The notes under the pieces are model-generated. The model was given only the letters and a program-made list of their open reading frames with translations. It was not told the origin of the DNA and searched no databases. A program made the translations under genes and the position numbers. This document shows positions 19,709-29,185 of a stretch of DNA of 64,000 bases, piece after piece. Position 1 is the stretch's first letter. Each line of letters opens with the position of its first letter. This stretch comes from Halomonas alkalisoli (GTDB lineage: Bacteria; Pseudomonadota; Gammaproteobacteria; Pseudomonadales; Halomonadaceae): contig NZ_JAKCMI010000024.1 in the NCBI RefSeq assembly GCF_021412585.1, positions 18,240 through 82,239 on the forward strand, read 5' to 3'.

Positions 19709-20833
19709 ATGCCCGGCCTGCTGCCCGATGTCGACCCCGATGGCCTGCTCGAGTACTCGGTGGTCTATACCGACCGTTCACTGAACCACATGTCCCAGCG
19801 CTTTCAGGGCGTGATGCGGGATATTTCCACTACCCTCAAGCAGGTCTACCAGGCGCATAGCGCCGTGATCGTGCCCGGCAGCGGCACCTTCGGCATGGAG
19901 GCCGCGGCACGGCAGTTCGCCACCGGCAAGCACTGCCTGGTGATCCGCAACGGTCAGTTCAGCTACCGCTGGTCACAGATCCTCGAAATGGGCGCCATTC
20001 CGGACTCCATCACGGTGCTCAAGGCACGCCGAGTGGACCCGGCCGATCCCATGTCACCCTTTTCCCCGGCGCCTATCGAAGAGGTCGAACGCACCATCCA
20101 GGAAGAGCGCCCTGCCGTCGTCTTCGCCCCCCATGTCGAGACCTCCGCCGGTATCCTGCTGCCCGATGACTATCTCAAGCGCATCGCAGCCGCCGTTCAT
20201 GCGGTGGGCGGACTCTTCGTCCTCGACTGCATCGCCTCCGGCACGCTCTGGGTGGACATGCGCGAGATCGGCGTCGACGTGCTGCTGAGCGCGCCGCAGA
20301 AGGGATGGAGCGGCCTGCCCTGCTGCGGCATGGTCATGCTCTCCGAGCTGGCCCGAGAGCGGATCGAGGAGACCACCAGCACCAGCTTTGCCTGTGACCT
20401 GCGCAAATGGCTCACCATCATGGAGACCTACGAAAACGGCGGCCACGCCTACCACGCCACCATGCCCACCGACGGCCTGGCACGGCTGCGCGACATCATG
20501 GCGGAGACGGCTGCCTATGGCTTCGACAAGGTCCGCGAAGAGCAATGGGCGCTGGGCGAGGGTGTGCGCTCGTTGATGGCCAAGTACGGCTACCGCAGCG
20601 TGGCGGCTCCCGGGTTCGAAGCGCCCGGCGTCGTGGTCTACTACACCCGTGACCCGGGTATCGTCGGCAAGTTTGCCGCCGCCGGAGTCCAGGTGGCGGG
20701 CGGGGTGCCGCTGATGTGCGACGAAGGAGAGGGCTATCAAGCCTTTCGTATCGGCCTGTTCGGCCTGGACAAGCTGCACCATCTCGAGCGCAGCCTGGCC
20801 AGCCTGGAAGCTGCACTCCGGCAGGTCGACTGA
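19709..20833 (+). CDS. Class V aminotransferase (alanine-glyoxylate/serine-pyruvate type)
   Basis: The 374-residue PLP enzyme has a SGTFGMEAA phosphate-binding region near residue 60, the conserved Asp in FVLDCIASGTLW near residue 175, and the Schiff-base lysine in SAPQKGWSGLP near residue 200. These are diagnostic for the small-subunit class V aminotransferases that use alanine, serine or aspartate with glyoxylate or pyruvate. The exact substrates are not determinable. The ATG at 19709 has AGGGAGAAAGA upstream. The longer in-frame start at 19667 does not. Confidence 0.88.
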   Translation: MPGLLPDVDPDGLLEYSVVYTDRSLNHMSQRFQGVMRDISTTLKQVYQAHSAVIVPGSGTFGMEAAARQFATGKHCLVIRNGQFSYRWSQILEMGAIPDSITVLKARRVDPADPMSPFSPAPIEEVERTIQEERPAVVFAPHVETSAGILLPDDYLKRIAAAVHAVGGLFVLDCIASGTLWVDMREIGVDVLLSAPQKGWSGLPCCGMVMLSELARERIEETTSTSFACDLRKWLTIMETYENGGHAYHATMPTDGLARLRDIMAETAAYGFDKVREEQWALGEGVRSLMAKYGYRSVAAPGFEAPGVVVYYTRDPGIVGKFAAAGVQVAGGVPLMCDEGEGYQAFRIGLFGLDKLHHLERSLASLEAALRQVD

Positions 20834-20872
20834 CGGACACAGGCGACGATGAATTGAATGGATGAATCGAAC

Positions 20873-20894
20873 GGGGCGGCCATGAGGCCGCCCC
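20873..20894. terminator. Bidirectional hairpin between convergent genes
   Basis: GGGGCGGCC-ATGA-GGCCGCCCC is a perfect 9-bp stem centred between the aminotransferase stop (20833) and the CBS-BON stop (20929). Confidence 0.7.
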
Positions 20895-20928
20895 GCTTGT
20901 TCATGACGCTTGTCGGTCGCCCACCGGG

Positions 20929-21624
20929 TCAGTAGCCGCCAATTCCCCGAGGTATCATGCCCAGGTTGTTCTCCACCGCCTTTACCCCCGTCATGTTCTC
21001 GGCAGCCACCTGCACCGCCATCTTCTCTTCCTGACTCTCGACCAGCCCCCAGAGCTGCACTTCGCCATCGGTCACGATGACGTTGATGCGGTCGACCCAG
21101 ACACCGGTACGCTCGTCGATTTCCTTGAGAATGGCATCGCGGATCTCCCGGTCGTCGGACGTGACAGGGGGCTCGCCCTCCCCGGTGGTGGCCGAAAAGC
21201 CACGCAACAGGTTGGCGCGGCTGACAATACCGACGAGGCGGCCATCGCGAACCACCGGCACCCGCTTGATATGATGGCGCTCCAGCAGCTTGGCGATACG
21301 TCGCAGCGACTCGTCCTCACTGACGGTGACCGGGTTGGGGGTCATGATCTCGTGGGCCTTGCGCGCGTGGGACTTGATGTATTCGCTGGCGTTATTGGCA
21401 CCGGAGAAGATCGACTTCAGCCACCAGGACTTGCGCTGATCGGTGTCGTTCTCGACCCGTCGCATCAGGTCGCCCTCACTGACGATGCCCAACACCTTCT
21501 GGTCCGCATCCACCACCGGCAGGGCGCTGATGTTGTTGTCAAGCAGCAGCTGGGCGATTTCCCGAACGTCGGCGTCGGGCGGTACGGTAATGACCTTGGC
21601 AGTCATGACATCAACGGCTTTCAT
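20929..21624 (-). CDS. Tandem CBS-domain protein with C-terminal BON domain
   Basis: The 231-residue protein has two CBS motifs, residues about 5-60 (VMTAKVITVPPDADVREIAQLL) and 92-145 (IMTPNPVTVSEDESLRRIAKLL). A BON domain follows at about residues 157-225. CBS pairs bind adenosine nucleotides and BON domains associate with membranes or other proteins. Such CBS-BON proteins are common and largely uncharacterised. No membrane segment is visible, so it is probably cytosolic. It is a single gene. Confidence 0.88.
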   Translation of the reverse strand: MKAVDVMTAKVITVPPDADVREIAQLLLDNNISALPVVDADQKVLGIVSEGDLMRRVENDTDQRKSWWLKSIFSGANNASEYIKSHARKAHEIMTPNPVTVSEDESLRRIAKLLERHHIKRVPVVRDGRLVGIVSRANLLRGFSATTGEGEPPVTSDDREIRDAILKEIDERTGVWVDRINVIVTDGEVQLWGLVESQEEKMAVQVAAENMTGVKAVENNLGMIPRGIGGY

Positions 21625-21763
21625 GGCGGCATCTCCGAGCAGGGAAAACGGGAAGGCATAGGTTTGAATCTAGCCTGACATGGCGGCTCCCACAAACCGC
21701 CCTCTGGCAGTTACATTAGCAGACAAGCGTTTTCATCCGCTTGACGTGAAGCAAGCTTGCCCC

Positions 21764-23272
21764 TCAAGTCGATACCGCGATGGCCGAGTCTCGTTCTTCC
21801 TCCAGCTCCTCGCCCCCCTCCTGATGGACCTGCTCGACATCGACGATCCGGGAACGGCTCATGACGATCTTCCAGCGCTGAATGATGGGCCGGTTATTGA
21901 TCCCCTCCTCGCGGATGACCAGATTGAGCAGATGACGCTTTTCCACCGACTCCTGGGATACCTGTCCATCCTTGAGGCGATAGACATGGTGCTCGCCCTT
22001 GTCCATCAGGCGCGCCAGCAGCGACAGGTCCAGCGACAGGGTTTCACGGGTCTTCTCGTAGCCGCTGAGAAAGCGGGTGGGCGACATGCGTGAACTCGAT
22101 CGATAGTGGAGCACCACTTCCTCGCGCTGTGCCACATTGCGCTTGCGCACCCGCTGAATCTCATCATCGAGCTTGCCGAATCGCTTGTAGTCGAACCACT
22201 CTAGCTGGCGCCCCACCAGCGCACCGCTGGTGGCATCCAGGTACTGGCGTCGCCACTTCGGGCGGCCCTTGCGCAGCCAGCGCCACAGCGTATTACGCAG
22301 GTCGTCCTTGAACACCTCCCGCATGGCGTAGAGCACGGCCATCGCCAGCACGAAGAGGGCCGTGATGTCGCCCAGGGAATCGCGGGCCTGGAGCAGCCCC
22401 AGCGACACGAAGATCATGACCACTGCCGTGGCCAGCCCCTTGACCGCCTTCTGCTCGCCACCACCCAGCTCCTGGCTCTGCTGCTTCAAGGTCACCGGGT
22501 GTTCGATCAGCCGCCGCAGCAGCCGCATCTTGTTGGACATCCGGGTGGGGTCCTGGGTGACCCGGCGGGAGTTGTACTCCTCCTGCTCGCGATGGTCGCT
22601 CTCGGCGCTGCAGATCGCCAGCAGCCGCTTGCGAATCGAACGAAAGCCCTTGCCTCGCGGCAGGTTGGCCACCAGCGCCAGCAGCTGCTGCTCGGTGAAC
22701 CAGGAAAGGTAGTTGTCGATATTGGCATAATACTTATGCAGCTTGTCGCTGCCGGGCTGGTTGCGACGCAGGCGGCGCAGTATGCCCTGGGCAAGCTCGC
22801 ACAGCTCCTCGAGCTGTTCGCTCAGGCGCACCGCCGGGGTGATCGACTCCTCGGCTCGCTCACCCTCCACGGCGGGCGGGTCGCCTTCGGCGCTCGACTC
22901 TTCCCGGCTGTCCTGACGCCGCTCCTCCTCCTTCACTTTTCGGGCAGTGTCCAGCAGGGTCTGGGTCGAGCGCTCCAGCGCGATGACGTACTGGTAGGCG
23001 TAGAGGCTGAGGCTCAACCGATACTGGTCGCTGGTCAGCTTGCCGCGGCTGGCCAGCCGGCTGAGCACCAGCGGCAGGTGATGCTTGTCGCTGTAATAGG
23101 TGCGCTTGCTGTGAATGGCACTGTGGTAGAAGGCGTCCTCCGAGATGACGTGATCGTTCAGTCCCAGCTCGCCGGGCACGAACAGGAAGACGTCCAGCCG
23201 GTGCGAGGTCTCCTCCTGCAGTACGCGGGAAATCTTGAGATGAAAGCTATCCTTGCGCTCGACGGTGATCAC
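21764..23272 (-). CDS. Conserved hypothetical membrane protein downstream of the MscS gene
   Basis: I do not recognise this 502-residue protein. It has a long soluble N-terminal half (residues 1-265) with an acidic low-complexity patch near 130-155. Two adjacent membrane helices follow, around VVMIFVSLGLLQARD and ITALFVLAMAVLYAMREVF. A basic cytosolic C-terminus ends in a Glu-rich run. The GTG at 23272 is chosen because AGGAG lies ten bases upstream. An in-frame TTG or GTG further up (to 23365) lacks a good site. It follows the MscS gene by 138 bases on the same strand, and the pair may act together at the membrane. Confidence 0.7.
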   Translation of the reverse strand: MITVERKDSFHLKISRVLQEETSHRLDVFLFVPGELGLNDHVISEDAFYHSAIHSKRTYYSDKHHLPLVLSRLASRGKLTSDQYRLSLSLYAYQYVIALERSTQTLLDTARKVKEEERRQDSREESSAEGDPPAVEGERAEESITPAVRLSEQLEELCELAQGILRRLRRNQPGSDKLHKYYANIDNYLSWFTEQQLLALVANLPRGKGFRSIRKRLLAICSAESDHREQEEYNSRRVTQDPTRMSNKMRLLRRLIEHPVTLKQQSQELGGGEQKAVKGLATAVVMIFVSLGLLQARDSLGDITALFVLAMAVLYAMREVFKDDLRNTLWRWLRKGRPKWRRQYLDATSGALVGRQLEWFDYKRFGKLDDEIQRVRKRNVAQREEVVLHYRSSSRMSPTRFLSGYEKTRETLSLDLSLLARLMDKGEHHVYRLKDGQVSQESVEKRHLLNLVIREEGINNRPIIQRWKIVMSRSRIVDVEQVHQEGGEELEEERDSAIAVST

Positions 23273-23410
23273 GTCGCCGCTGCTCCTGATCCAGGGACCG
23301 AAGGTCGGTAGTATCCAGTCCCATGGTACGGCGGAAGGCGGCCAGCTTGCCACGGTCCCACCCAACGCCCTGCGCTGACGATGCGCCTGCCAGTCAACGC
23401 AGGGCCGTCA

Positions 23411-25765
23411 TCATTCGGGGGAGGCCCGCTGTGGATTGGTGTCGCCCTGCGGGTCGGCGATGCCCGCTTCTCCCGGCTCACGCCCCTTGGCGTCGCGGAA
23501 GCGCCCCTGCGCGCCGTCGACGTTCGATCCTGCCCTGCCGGACATGTCATCGCCGGGCTGGCCCTCCATGGTGACGCTGAGCCGCGGCATGCCCAGGTCG
23601 ATCTCCTTGGCCTCCATGCGCTGCTTGAGCAGCAGGTTGAAGGCACGGGCCACGTCCCACTGCATGGCCGGAGCGGTACGAAAGCGCATGCGCAGCACCG
23701 CGGCGCCCTCGTCGAAGCGGTCGACGCCCTGCATTTCCAGTGGCGACCAGATATGGTGACGCATCATCGGGTCCTGGCGCAGCTCCTGAGCGGTTTCATG
23801 CATCAGGGTGATGGCATCGTCGATCTTCATGGTGTGAGGTATGCGAATACGCATCAGCGCGAAACCGAAATGACGCGACATGTTGTGGATCGACTGGATG
23901 GCGCTGAAGGTGATGATGTGCAGGATACCGTCCAGGTCTCGCAGCCTGACGGTGCGCAGGGTCAGCCCCTCGACGGTACCCATGTGGCCGTTGATCTGGA
24001 CGAAGTCGTCCACCGCCAGCGAATCCTCGATGATGATGAAGATGCCGGTGATCAGGTCCTGCACCAGGGTCTGGGCACCGAAGCCCACCGCCAGGCCGAT
24101 GACGCCGGCACCGGCCAGCAGCGGCGTGACGTTCACCCCCAGGTTGGCCAGCCCCACGATACCGGTAATGATCACGATGGTGGCGAAGATCACGTTGCGG
24201 ATCATCGGGGTGATGGTCTGTGCCCGTGCCTGGTTGACCCGGCGGCCACGGGAGCGCCCCGAGGTGATCAGCGCCCGCTGGATCGCGGTATCGGCAAAGA
24301 TCCACACCAGCCATGCCAGCAGCACGGTGAAACCCAGCGCCAGCAGTGCCTGGCCAATGCGCATGCCGGCTACCCCCTCCCGGCCCAGGCCGAACAGCGA
24401 GCCACCCCACACCTGCAGCGAGAGTTCAGCGAAGACGATCCAGGCGACCACATGCGAGAGCGCATAGCCGAAGCGTTCGAGACGACGCCGATACTCGCTG
24501 ATGCGCCGCCGCTTGGTGCGCCGCTCGGTGTGGCGCTGGATCAAGCCGGTGACCACCAGCGTCAACACCAGCAGGCCGGCAGAGACGATCGAGCGGGCCA
24601 GTGCCGCGCCAACGTCCCCCACGGTGACGAAGATCGCCAGCAGCGAGCCCACGACGACCAGCAGCGCCGGCACATGCCATAGCCCACCGACGATACGGGC
24701 CAGTTCGATGATGGTGCCGCCGTCACGGCGCACGCCCCAGGAGCGGTTGCGGATCAAGTGCTTGATCGGTCGCTTGAACCTGAAAATGAAGCGAATGCTG
24801 AGAATTGCCGCGAGCATATTGGCCAGCACCGAGCCCAGTGCCGCCAGCTCATCCCCCACCATCAGCGACAGCCGTTCCGAATTGAGCGCATCGCCAAGGG
24901 CGATCAGTGCACCGATCACGAACAGCATGCGCAGGGCCCGCTGCTGCAGGATCAGCACCGCAGTGAAACGATGGCCTCGGGTGAAGACCGATACCACGCT
25001 CTCCACGATCACCGACAGGGTGCGACCGCACAGCGCCAGGTAGGCGACGATCAACGCCAGGGTCCGGCCGGGGCTGGGCGGCAACACCTGGGCCAGGCCC
25101 ATGATCAGGACGAAGGCGAGCGCCCAGGGCAGCATGCGCCGCAGGAAATGCAGTGCCAGCAGCCAGCCGCGCGGATCCCGCGGCAGGTCGAGGGGAAGCC
25201 CTCGCCTCAGGAACAGCAGCCTGCCCAGGGCGATCAGGATGACCAGCAGCCCCACCCAGATCGCAATCAGCACGGCACTCTCGATCATGAAGCGCGCTGT
25301 CTCGGCACTGCCGGTCTCGACCATCAAGTCACTGAGGTCATCCCAACCCTGCTCCAGCTGACGTCGCCAGTCGTCAATCGGCGACTCGCCGGCCTCGGCC
25401 TGCTCGCCCAGTTCGCTGAACGTCTCCGCCAAGGCGCCGAGCAGTCCCTGGCGCTGCCCGGCCCCCTCCTCGGCCCGCTCGGCATGCACCTGCTGCAGCT
25501 CGCGCAGGCTCTCGAGCAGCGCCTCGCGCTGCTGGGTATCCTCAAGCGTGCCGATCACCTCGTCCAGCGACTGCTGGAACGCCTCGGGATCGTGGGCCGT
25601 GCCCTCGTCGCCGGCTCCCAGTCCGCCAAGCGGCAGTGACTGAGCACTCAGCGGCGTACTGAGGAGAAGCAACAGGCCGGCAAAGGCAACCATGAACGGT
25701 AACCAGCTCCAACAACTGGTACCTCGCCTGACATCCGTCACTGCCTGAAAGAAACCACCTGGCAT
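23411..25765 (-). CDS. Large MscS-family mechanosensitive channel
   Basis: The 784-residue protein has a cleavable signal peptide, a predicted periplasmic coiled region (about 40-160), numerous hydrophobic helices from residue 170, and the MscS pore/upper beta domain. The pore helix pattern GLAVGFGAQTLVQDLITGIF is followed by VDDFVQINGHMGTVEG. The C-terminal 40 residues are disordered and rich in Gly and Pro. MscS channels release osmolytes on hypo-osmotic shock, which suits a halophile. The start at 25765 has AAGGAG upstream. An upstream in-frame start at 25825 would add a non-signal extension. Confidence 0.9.
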   Translation of the reverse strand: MPGGFFQAVTDVRRGTSCWSWLPFMVAFAGLLLLLSTPLSAQSLPLGGLGAGDEGTAHDPEAFQQSLDEVIGTLEDTQQREALLESLRELQQVHAERAEEGAGQRQGLLGALAETFSELGEQAEAGESPIDDWRRQLEQGWDDLSDLMVETGSAETARFMIESAVLIAIWVGLLVILIALGRLLFLRRGLPLDLPRDPRGWLLALHFLRRMLPWALAFVLIMGLAQVLPPSPGRTLALIVAYLALCGRTLSVIVESVVSVFTRGHRFTAVLILQQRALRMLFVIGALIALGDALNSERLSLMVGDELAALGSVLANMLAAILSIRFIFRFKRPIKHLIRNRSWGVRRDGGTIIELARIVGGLWHVPALLVVVGSLLAIFVTVGDVGAALARSIVSAGLLVLTLVVTGLIQRHTERRTKRRRISEYRRRLERFGYALSHVVAWIVFAELSLQVWGGSLFGLGREGVAGMRIGQALLALGFTVLLAWLVWIFADTAIQRALITSGRSRGRRVNQARAQTITPMIRNVIFATIVIITGIVGLANLGVNVTPLLAGAGVIGLAVGFGAQTLVQDLITGIFIIIEDSLAVDDFVQINGHMGTVEGLTLRTVRLRDLDGILHIITFSAIQSIHNMSRHFGFALMRIRIPHTMKIDDAITLMHETAQELRQDPMMRHHIWSPLEMQGVDRFDEGAAVLRMRFRTAPAMQWDVARAFNLLLKQRMEAKEIDLGMPRLSVTMEGQPGDDMSGRAGSNVDGAQGRFRDAKGREPGEAGIADPQGDTNPQRASPE

Positions 25766-25898
25766 TACGTCACCACTCCTTGTCCATGTTCGCTGCCTCG
25801 CCCTGTGACAGCAGCCAACCAGCACCGATTCCTCCGAGCCTGCTCAGCACTATGCTAGGCTGGCCGCCAAGATCGCGCGACTCGCACAGGATGCCTCC

Positions 25899-26918
25899 AT
25901 GCTGCCTCAATCACCACCCGCACCGCTGAGCTATCAAGGTAGAACTCGATGTGTGGGTGTCGAAATCGAATTTGCCGGCCTGCCCCCCCTGGGAACCGCC
26001 GAGCTGGTGCATAGCCTCTTTGGCGGTGAGATCAGCGTGGTGAGCCCCCATCGCTTCAAGGTGGAAGGAACACGCTGGGGCACCTTCGTCATCGAACTCG
26101 ATACGCAGTATGCCCACCCCGATGCGAAGCTGCTCGAGGAGGCGCCACTCAAGGAGAGCGAATGGGAACGCCAGCGGCATCAGATGCGGGTGGACTTCCA
26201 TAACCGGACGCGTCAACTGATTGGCGATGTCGTCACCGGCCTGGTGCCGACCGAAATCGTCTGCCCGCCGGTGCCCTGGGACGAGCTCGGTGAATTGGAC
26301 GCCCTCTTCACGGCGCTCTGCAGCCATGGTGCCAAGGGCACCGATGCCAGCCTGCTCTACGGCTTCGGCCTGCACCTCAACCCCGAGGTGGCCAGCCTCG
26401 ACGTCGCTGACATTCTCGGGCAGCTGCGCGCCTACCTGCTGATGGCGGAGTGGCTGCGACGGGAGATCGATATCGACATCACCCGCGAGGTGCTGCCCCA
26501 CGCCAACCCCTTTCCCAAGCCCTACGCCCTCAAGGTGCTGGCTCCCGACTATGCCCCGGATCTCGATGGCCTGATCGCCGATTACATCGCGTTCAACCCG
26601 ACCCGCAACCGGGAGCTGGACCTCTACCCCCTGTTTGCCTTTCTCCGTCCGGATTACCCGCACGAGCTGTTCCGCGACAAGCTGGTGAGGGCGCGCCCCA
26701 CCTTCCACTACCGTCTGCCCAATGCTCAGCTGTCACAGCTCGGCTGGGGTGCCGTGGTGGAGTGGAACCGCTGGGTGGAGGTCGAACGCCTCGCGGCCGA
26801 TCACGAAGCCCTCACCAAGCAGGCAGCGGCCTTTGTCACTTATCACACACGGCCGCGCCTGATCCGCTGGGTCGGAAAGCTGCGCGACTGGATTCGGGAG
26901 GCCCGCACCCCCTCATGA
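25899..26918 (+). CDS. Amidoligase-family (glutamine-synthetase-fold) ligase
   Basis: The 339-residue protein matches the putative amidoligase family. It has GVEIEFAGLPP near residue 18 with its acidic metal ligands, FVIELDTQYAHP near residue 65, and YGFGLHLNPEVAS near residue 148. The family is a COOH-NH2 ligase relative of glutamine synthetase, predicted from comparative genomics to make peptide-like bonds in unknown metabolites or proteins. The stop overlaps the next gene by four bases (ATGA), so it is translationally coupled to the amidotransferase. Substrates are unknown. Confidence 0.85.
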   Translation: MLPQSPPAPLSYQGRTRCVGVEIEFAGLPPLGTAELVHSLFGGEISVVSPHRFKVEGTRWGTFVIELDTQYAHPDAKLLEEAPLKESEWERQRHQMRVDFHNRTRQLIGDVVTGLVPTEIVCPPVPWDELGELDALFTALCSHGAKGTDASLLYGFGLHLNPEVASLDVADILGQLRAYLLMAEWLRREIDIDITREVLPHANPFPKPYALKVLAPDYAPDLDGLIADYIAFNPTRNRELDLYPLFAFLRPDYPHELFRDKLVRARPTFHYRLPNAQLSQLGWGAVVEWNRWVEVERLAADHEALTKQAAAFVTYHTRPRLIRWVGKLRDWIREARTPS

Positions 26919-27610
26919 GCCGCCCCCTCATCGGAATCACGACCTCTGATTACAAGAGCCGCATCGCCTGGTGGTTCGACTGGTTCGCCGTCTGGCGCCA
27001 CGGCGGCCGCCCACTGCGGCTCTCCCCCTCGCGCCCGTTGCCGGCCTACCTCGATGGCCTGATCATCGGCGGTGGCGACGACATCCAGGCCCACCTCTAC
27101 GGCGGCGAGGTCCAACTCGATGTCCGGGTGGACCCCCAGCGGGACGAGCTGGAACTGGAGCTCATCGAGCGTTTCGTTCCCCAGGGAAAGCCGGTGCTCG
27201 GCATCTGTCGCGGCGCCCAACTGCTCAATGTCCACCTGGGTGGCACCCTAGACCCGGACATCTATACCACCCATGAAGGGCTGAAACGGCGCCGAACCGT
27301 ACTGCCTCGAAAGACGGTGGATATCGTCGCCGACAGCCAGCTGCATCGTATCCTCAAGGTTACCTGGTGCCGCATCAACAGCCTTCACCACCAGGCCGTC
27401 CAACAGACCGGGCCGGGCATCGAGATCGTGGCCCGCGACCGGGACGGCCTGGTCCAGGGCATCGAATCCCGGGAGCACGAGTTCCTGATCGGTGTGCAAT
27501 GGCATCCGGAGTGGCTGATCTTCAATCGCCCCCAGCAGCGGCTCATCCACGCCCTGGTCGAAGCGGCCCGTCGCGGCATGTCCGCTGAGCGCTCAGCGAA
27601 CGCCGAATGA
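26915..27610 (+). CDS. Class I glutamine amidotransferase (peptidase C26-like)
   Basis: The 231-residue protein has the triad of class I amidotransferases: nucleophile Cys98 in GICRGAQLLN, His197 and Glu199 in GVQWHPEWL. It resembles gamma-glutamyl-GABA hydrolase PuuD and related C26 hydrolases. Because it is coupled by a four-base overlap to the amidoligase, it may supply ammonia or hydrolyse the ligase product. The true start at 26915 gives a compact domain. The longer open frame upstream lies within the amidoligase gene. Confidence 0.88.
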   Translation: MSRPLIGITTSDYKSRIAWWFDWFAVWRHGGRPLRLSPSRPLPAYLDGLIIGGGDDIQAHLYGGEVQLDVRVDPQRDELELELIERFVPQGKPVLGICRGAQLLNVHLGGTLDPDIYTTHEGLKRRRTVLPRKTVDIVADSQLHRILKVTWCRINSLHHQAVQQTGPGIEIVARDRDGLVQGIESREHEFLIGVQWHPEWLIFNRPQQRLIHALVEAARRGMSAERSANAE

Positions 27611-27631
27611 CTGCCGAATGCCCCGAACGAC

Positions 27632-27655
27632 AGCGGCCACCCGAAGGTGGCCGCT
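27632..27655. terminator. Bidirectional hairpin between the amidotransferase and osmC
   Basis: AGCGGCCACC-CGAA-GGTGGCCGCT, a perfect 10-bp stem with tetraloop, separates convergent genes ending at 27610 and 27681. Confidence 0.75.
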
Positions 27656-27680
27656 GGCAGTCGTGATTGTCAGGGAGGTA

Positions 27681-28112
27681 TCAATTTTCCAGCTTGGCAT
27701 CCAGCGTGATTTCGGCATTCAACAGCTTGGAGACCGGGCAGCCCACCTTGGCCTTGTCGGCGGCTTCCTGGAAAGCGGCTTGGTCGGCGCCCGGGCTACG
27801 CACCCGTGTCTTGAGATGCACGGCGCTGATGCTGAACCCACCGTCGTCCTGGCTCAGCGTGACCGTCGCTTCGGTCTCGATCTTCTCGGGCTCGAGGCCT
27901 GCCTCCCCCATGATCATCGACAGCGCCATGGAGTAGCACCCGGCGTGGGCCGCGCCGACCAGCTCTTCCGGATTGGACCCCGGCTTGCCCTCGAAGCGCT
28001 GACCGAAATTGTAGGGCACCTCCTTGAGCGCACCGCTCTCGGTCGAAACCTGACCGCGTCCCTCTTTCAGACTACCCTGCCAGACAGCGCTAGCGGATTT
28101 CTTCATGCTCAT
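27681..28112 (-). CDS. osmC: OsmC-family peroxiredoxin
   Basis: The 143-residue protein has the two redox cysteines of OsmC at exactly positions 59 (AAHAGCYSMAL) and 125 (KVGCPVSKLL), as in the E. coli enzyme. OsmC reduces organic hydroperoxides and is typically induced by osmotic or oxidative stress. The start at 28112 has AAGGAG six bases upstream. A longer open frame to 28229 has no ribosome-binding site. It is divergent from the aldo/keto reductase gene. Confidence 0.93.
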   Translation of the reverse strand: MSMKKSASAVWQGSLKEGRGQVSTESGALKEVPYNFGQRFEGKPGSNPEELVGAAHAGCYSMALSMIMGEAGLEPEKIETEATVTLSQDDGGFSISAVHLKTRVRSPGADQAAFQEAADKAKVGCPVSKLLNAEITLDAKLEN

Positions 28113-28279
28113 GTCGACTCCTTGCGATGATGGGAACTGGTCAATAAGGAATGGCGAGAACGGCAGAGCTTGCCGCCACCATCCCTCACCATAGCGCATG
28201 GGCTTGTCTTCGCCATTTCTTTTGCGCAATTATATGGAAATATTTTTCATTCTCTTTCAACCAAGAGCGCCTCAATACC

Positions 28280-29170
28280 ATGACACACCCTAGCACTCCC
28301 CGTGTCACCTTGCCCGCCACGGCACACGAATCCGCCATCGAGCTGCCGGTCATCGGCCAGGGAACCTGGTACATGGGCGAAGGCCTGGCCCCTCACCGCG
28401 ACGAGGTCCGTGCCCTGCAGCAAGGCCTCGAACTCGGCATGACCGTGATCGATACCGCCGAGATGTACGCCGACGGAGGCGCCGAGGAGGTCGTCGGCGA
28501 GGCATTGGCCGGGCGTCGCACCCAGGCCTTCCTGGTCTCCAAGGTCTACCCCTGGAACGCCGGTCGCCAAAGCGCCATCGAGGCCTGCGAACGCAGCCTT
28601 TCCCGCCTGGGCACCGACCACCTCGACCTCTACCTGCTGCACTGGCCGGGCAGCATACCCCTGGAGGAGACCCTGGAGGCCTTCGAGCGACTGCGCGAGC
28701 AGGGCAAGATTCGCCGCTTCGGCGTCTCCAACTTCGACGTCGATGAACTCGATGCGCTCCATGCCCTGCCCGGCGGCGGTGACTGCGCGGTCAACCAGGT
28801 GCTCTACCACCTCGGCTCCCGGGGCATCGAGACGGCGCTGCGACCCTGGGCACGCCGTCACGACCTGCCGCTGATGGCGTACTGCCCGCTGGCCCAGGCC
28901 GGCCAGTTGCGCCACGACCTGTTCGGTCATCCTGTGGTCCGCGAGCTTGCCGATGGGCTGGGCATCACCCCCGCCCAGCTGCTGCTGGCCTGGGTCACCC
29001 GTCCGGTCGAGGGGCGTCGCGACGTCATCGCCATTCCCAAGGCGGTGCAGCCGGCGCATGTCGAAGACAATGCCGCGGCGTTGGCGATTCGGCTCGACGA
29101 CGAAATCGTGGCGCGGCTCGACGATGCCTTTCCGGCGCCGAGAGGCAAGGTGCCGCTGGATATCGTCTAG
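28280..29170 (+). CDS. Aldo/keto reductase
   Basis: The 296-residue (alpha/beta)8 NADPH-dependent reductase has the catalytic tetrad region VIDTAEMYADGGAEE (Asp and Tyr), LVSKVYPWN (Lys) and LYLLHWPG (His). It is of the AKR type that reduces aldehydes, 2,5-diketogluconate and similar carbonyls. The start at 28280 was chosen because the family begins shortly before the ELPVIGQGTWYMGEG motif. The ribosome-binding site is weak. It converges with the DUF1415 gene, whose stop is 16 bases away. Confidence 0.9.
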   Translation: MTHPSTPRVTLPATAHESAIELPVIGQGTWYMGEGLAPHRDEVRALQQGLELGMTVIDTAEMYADGGAEEVVGEALAGRRTQAFLVSKVYPWNAGRQSAIEACERSLSRLGTDHLDLYLLHWPGSIPLEETLEAFERLREQGKIRRFGVSNFDVDELDALHALPGGGDCAVNQVLYHLGSRGIETALRPWARRHDLPLMAYCPLAQAGQLRHDLFGHPVVRELADGLGITPAQLLLAWVTRPVEGRRDVIAIPKAVQPAHVEDNAAALAIRLDDEIVARLDDAFPAPRGKVPLDIV

Positions 29171-29185
29171 GCAGGTGGTTACCGC

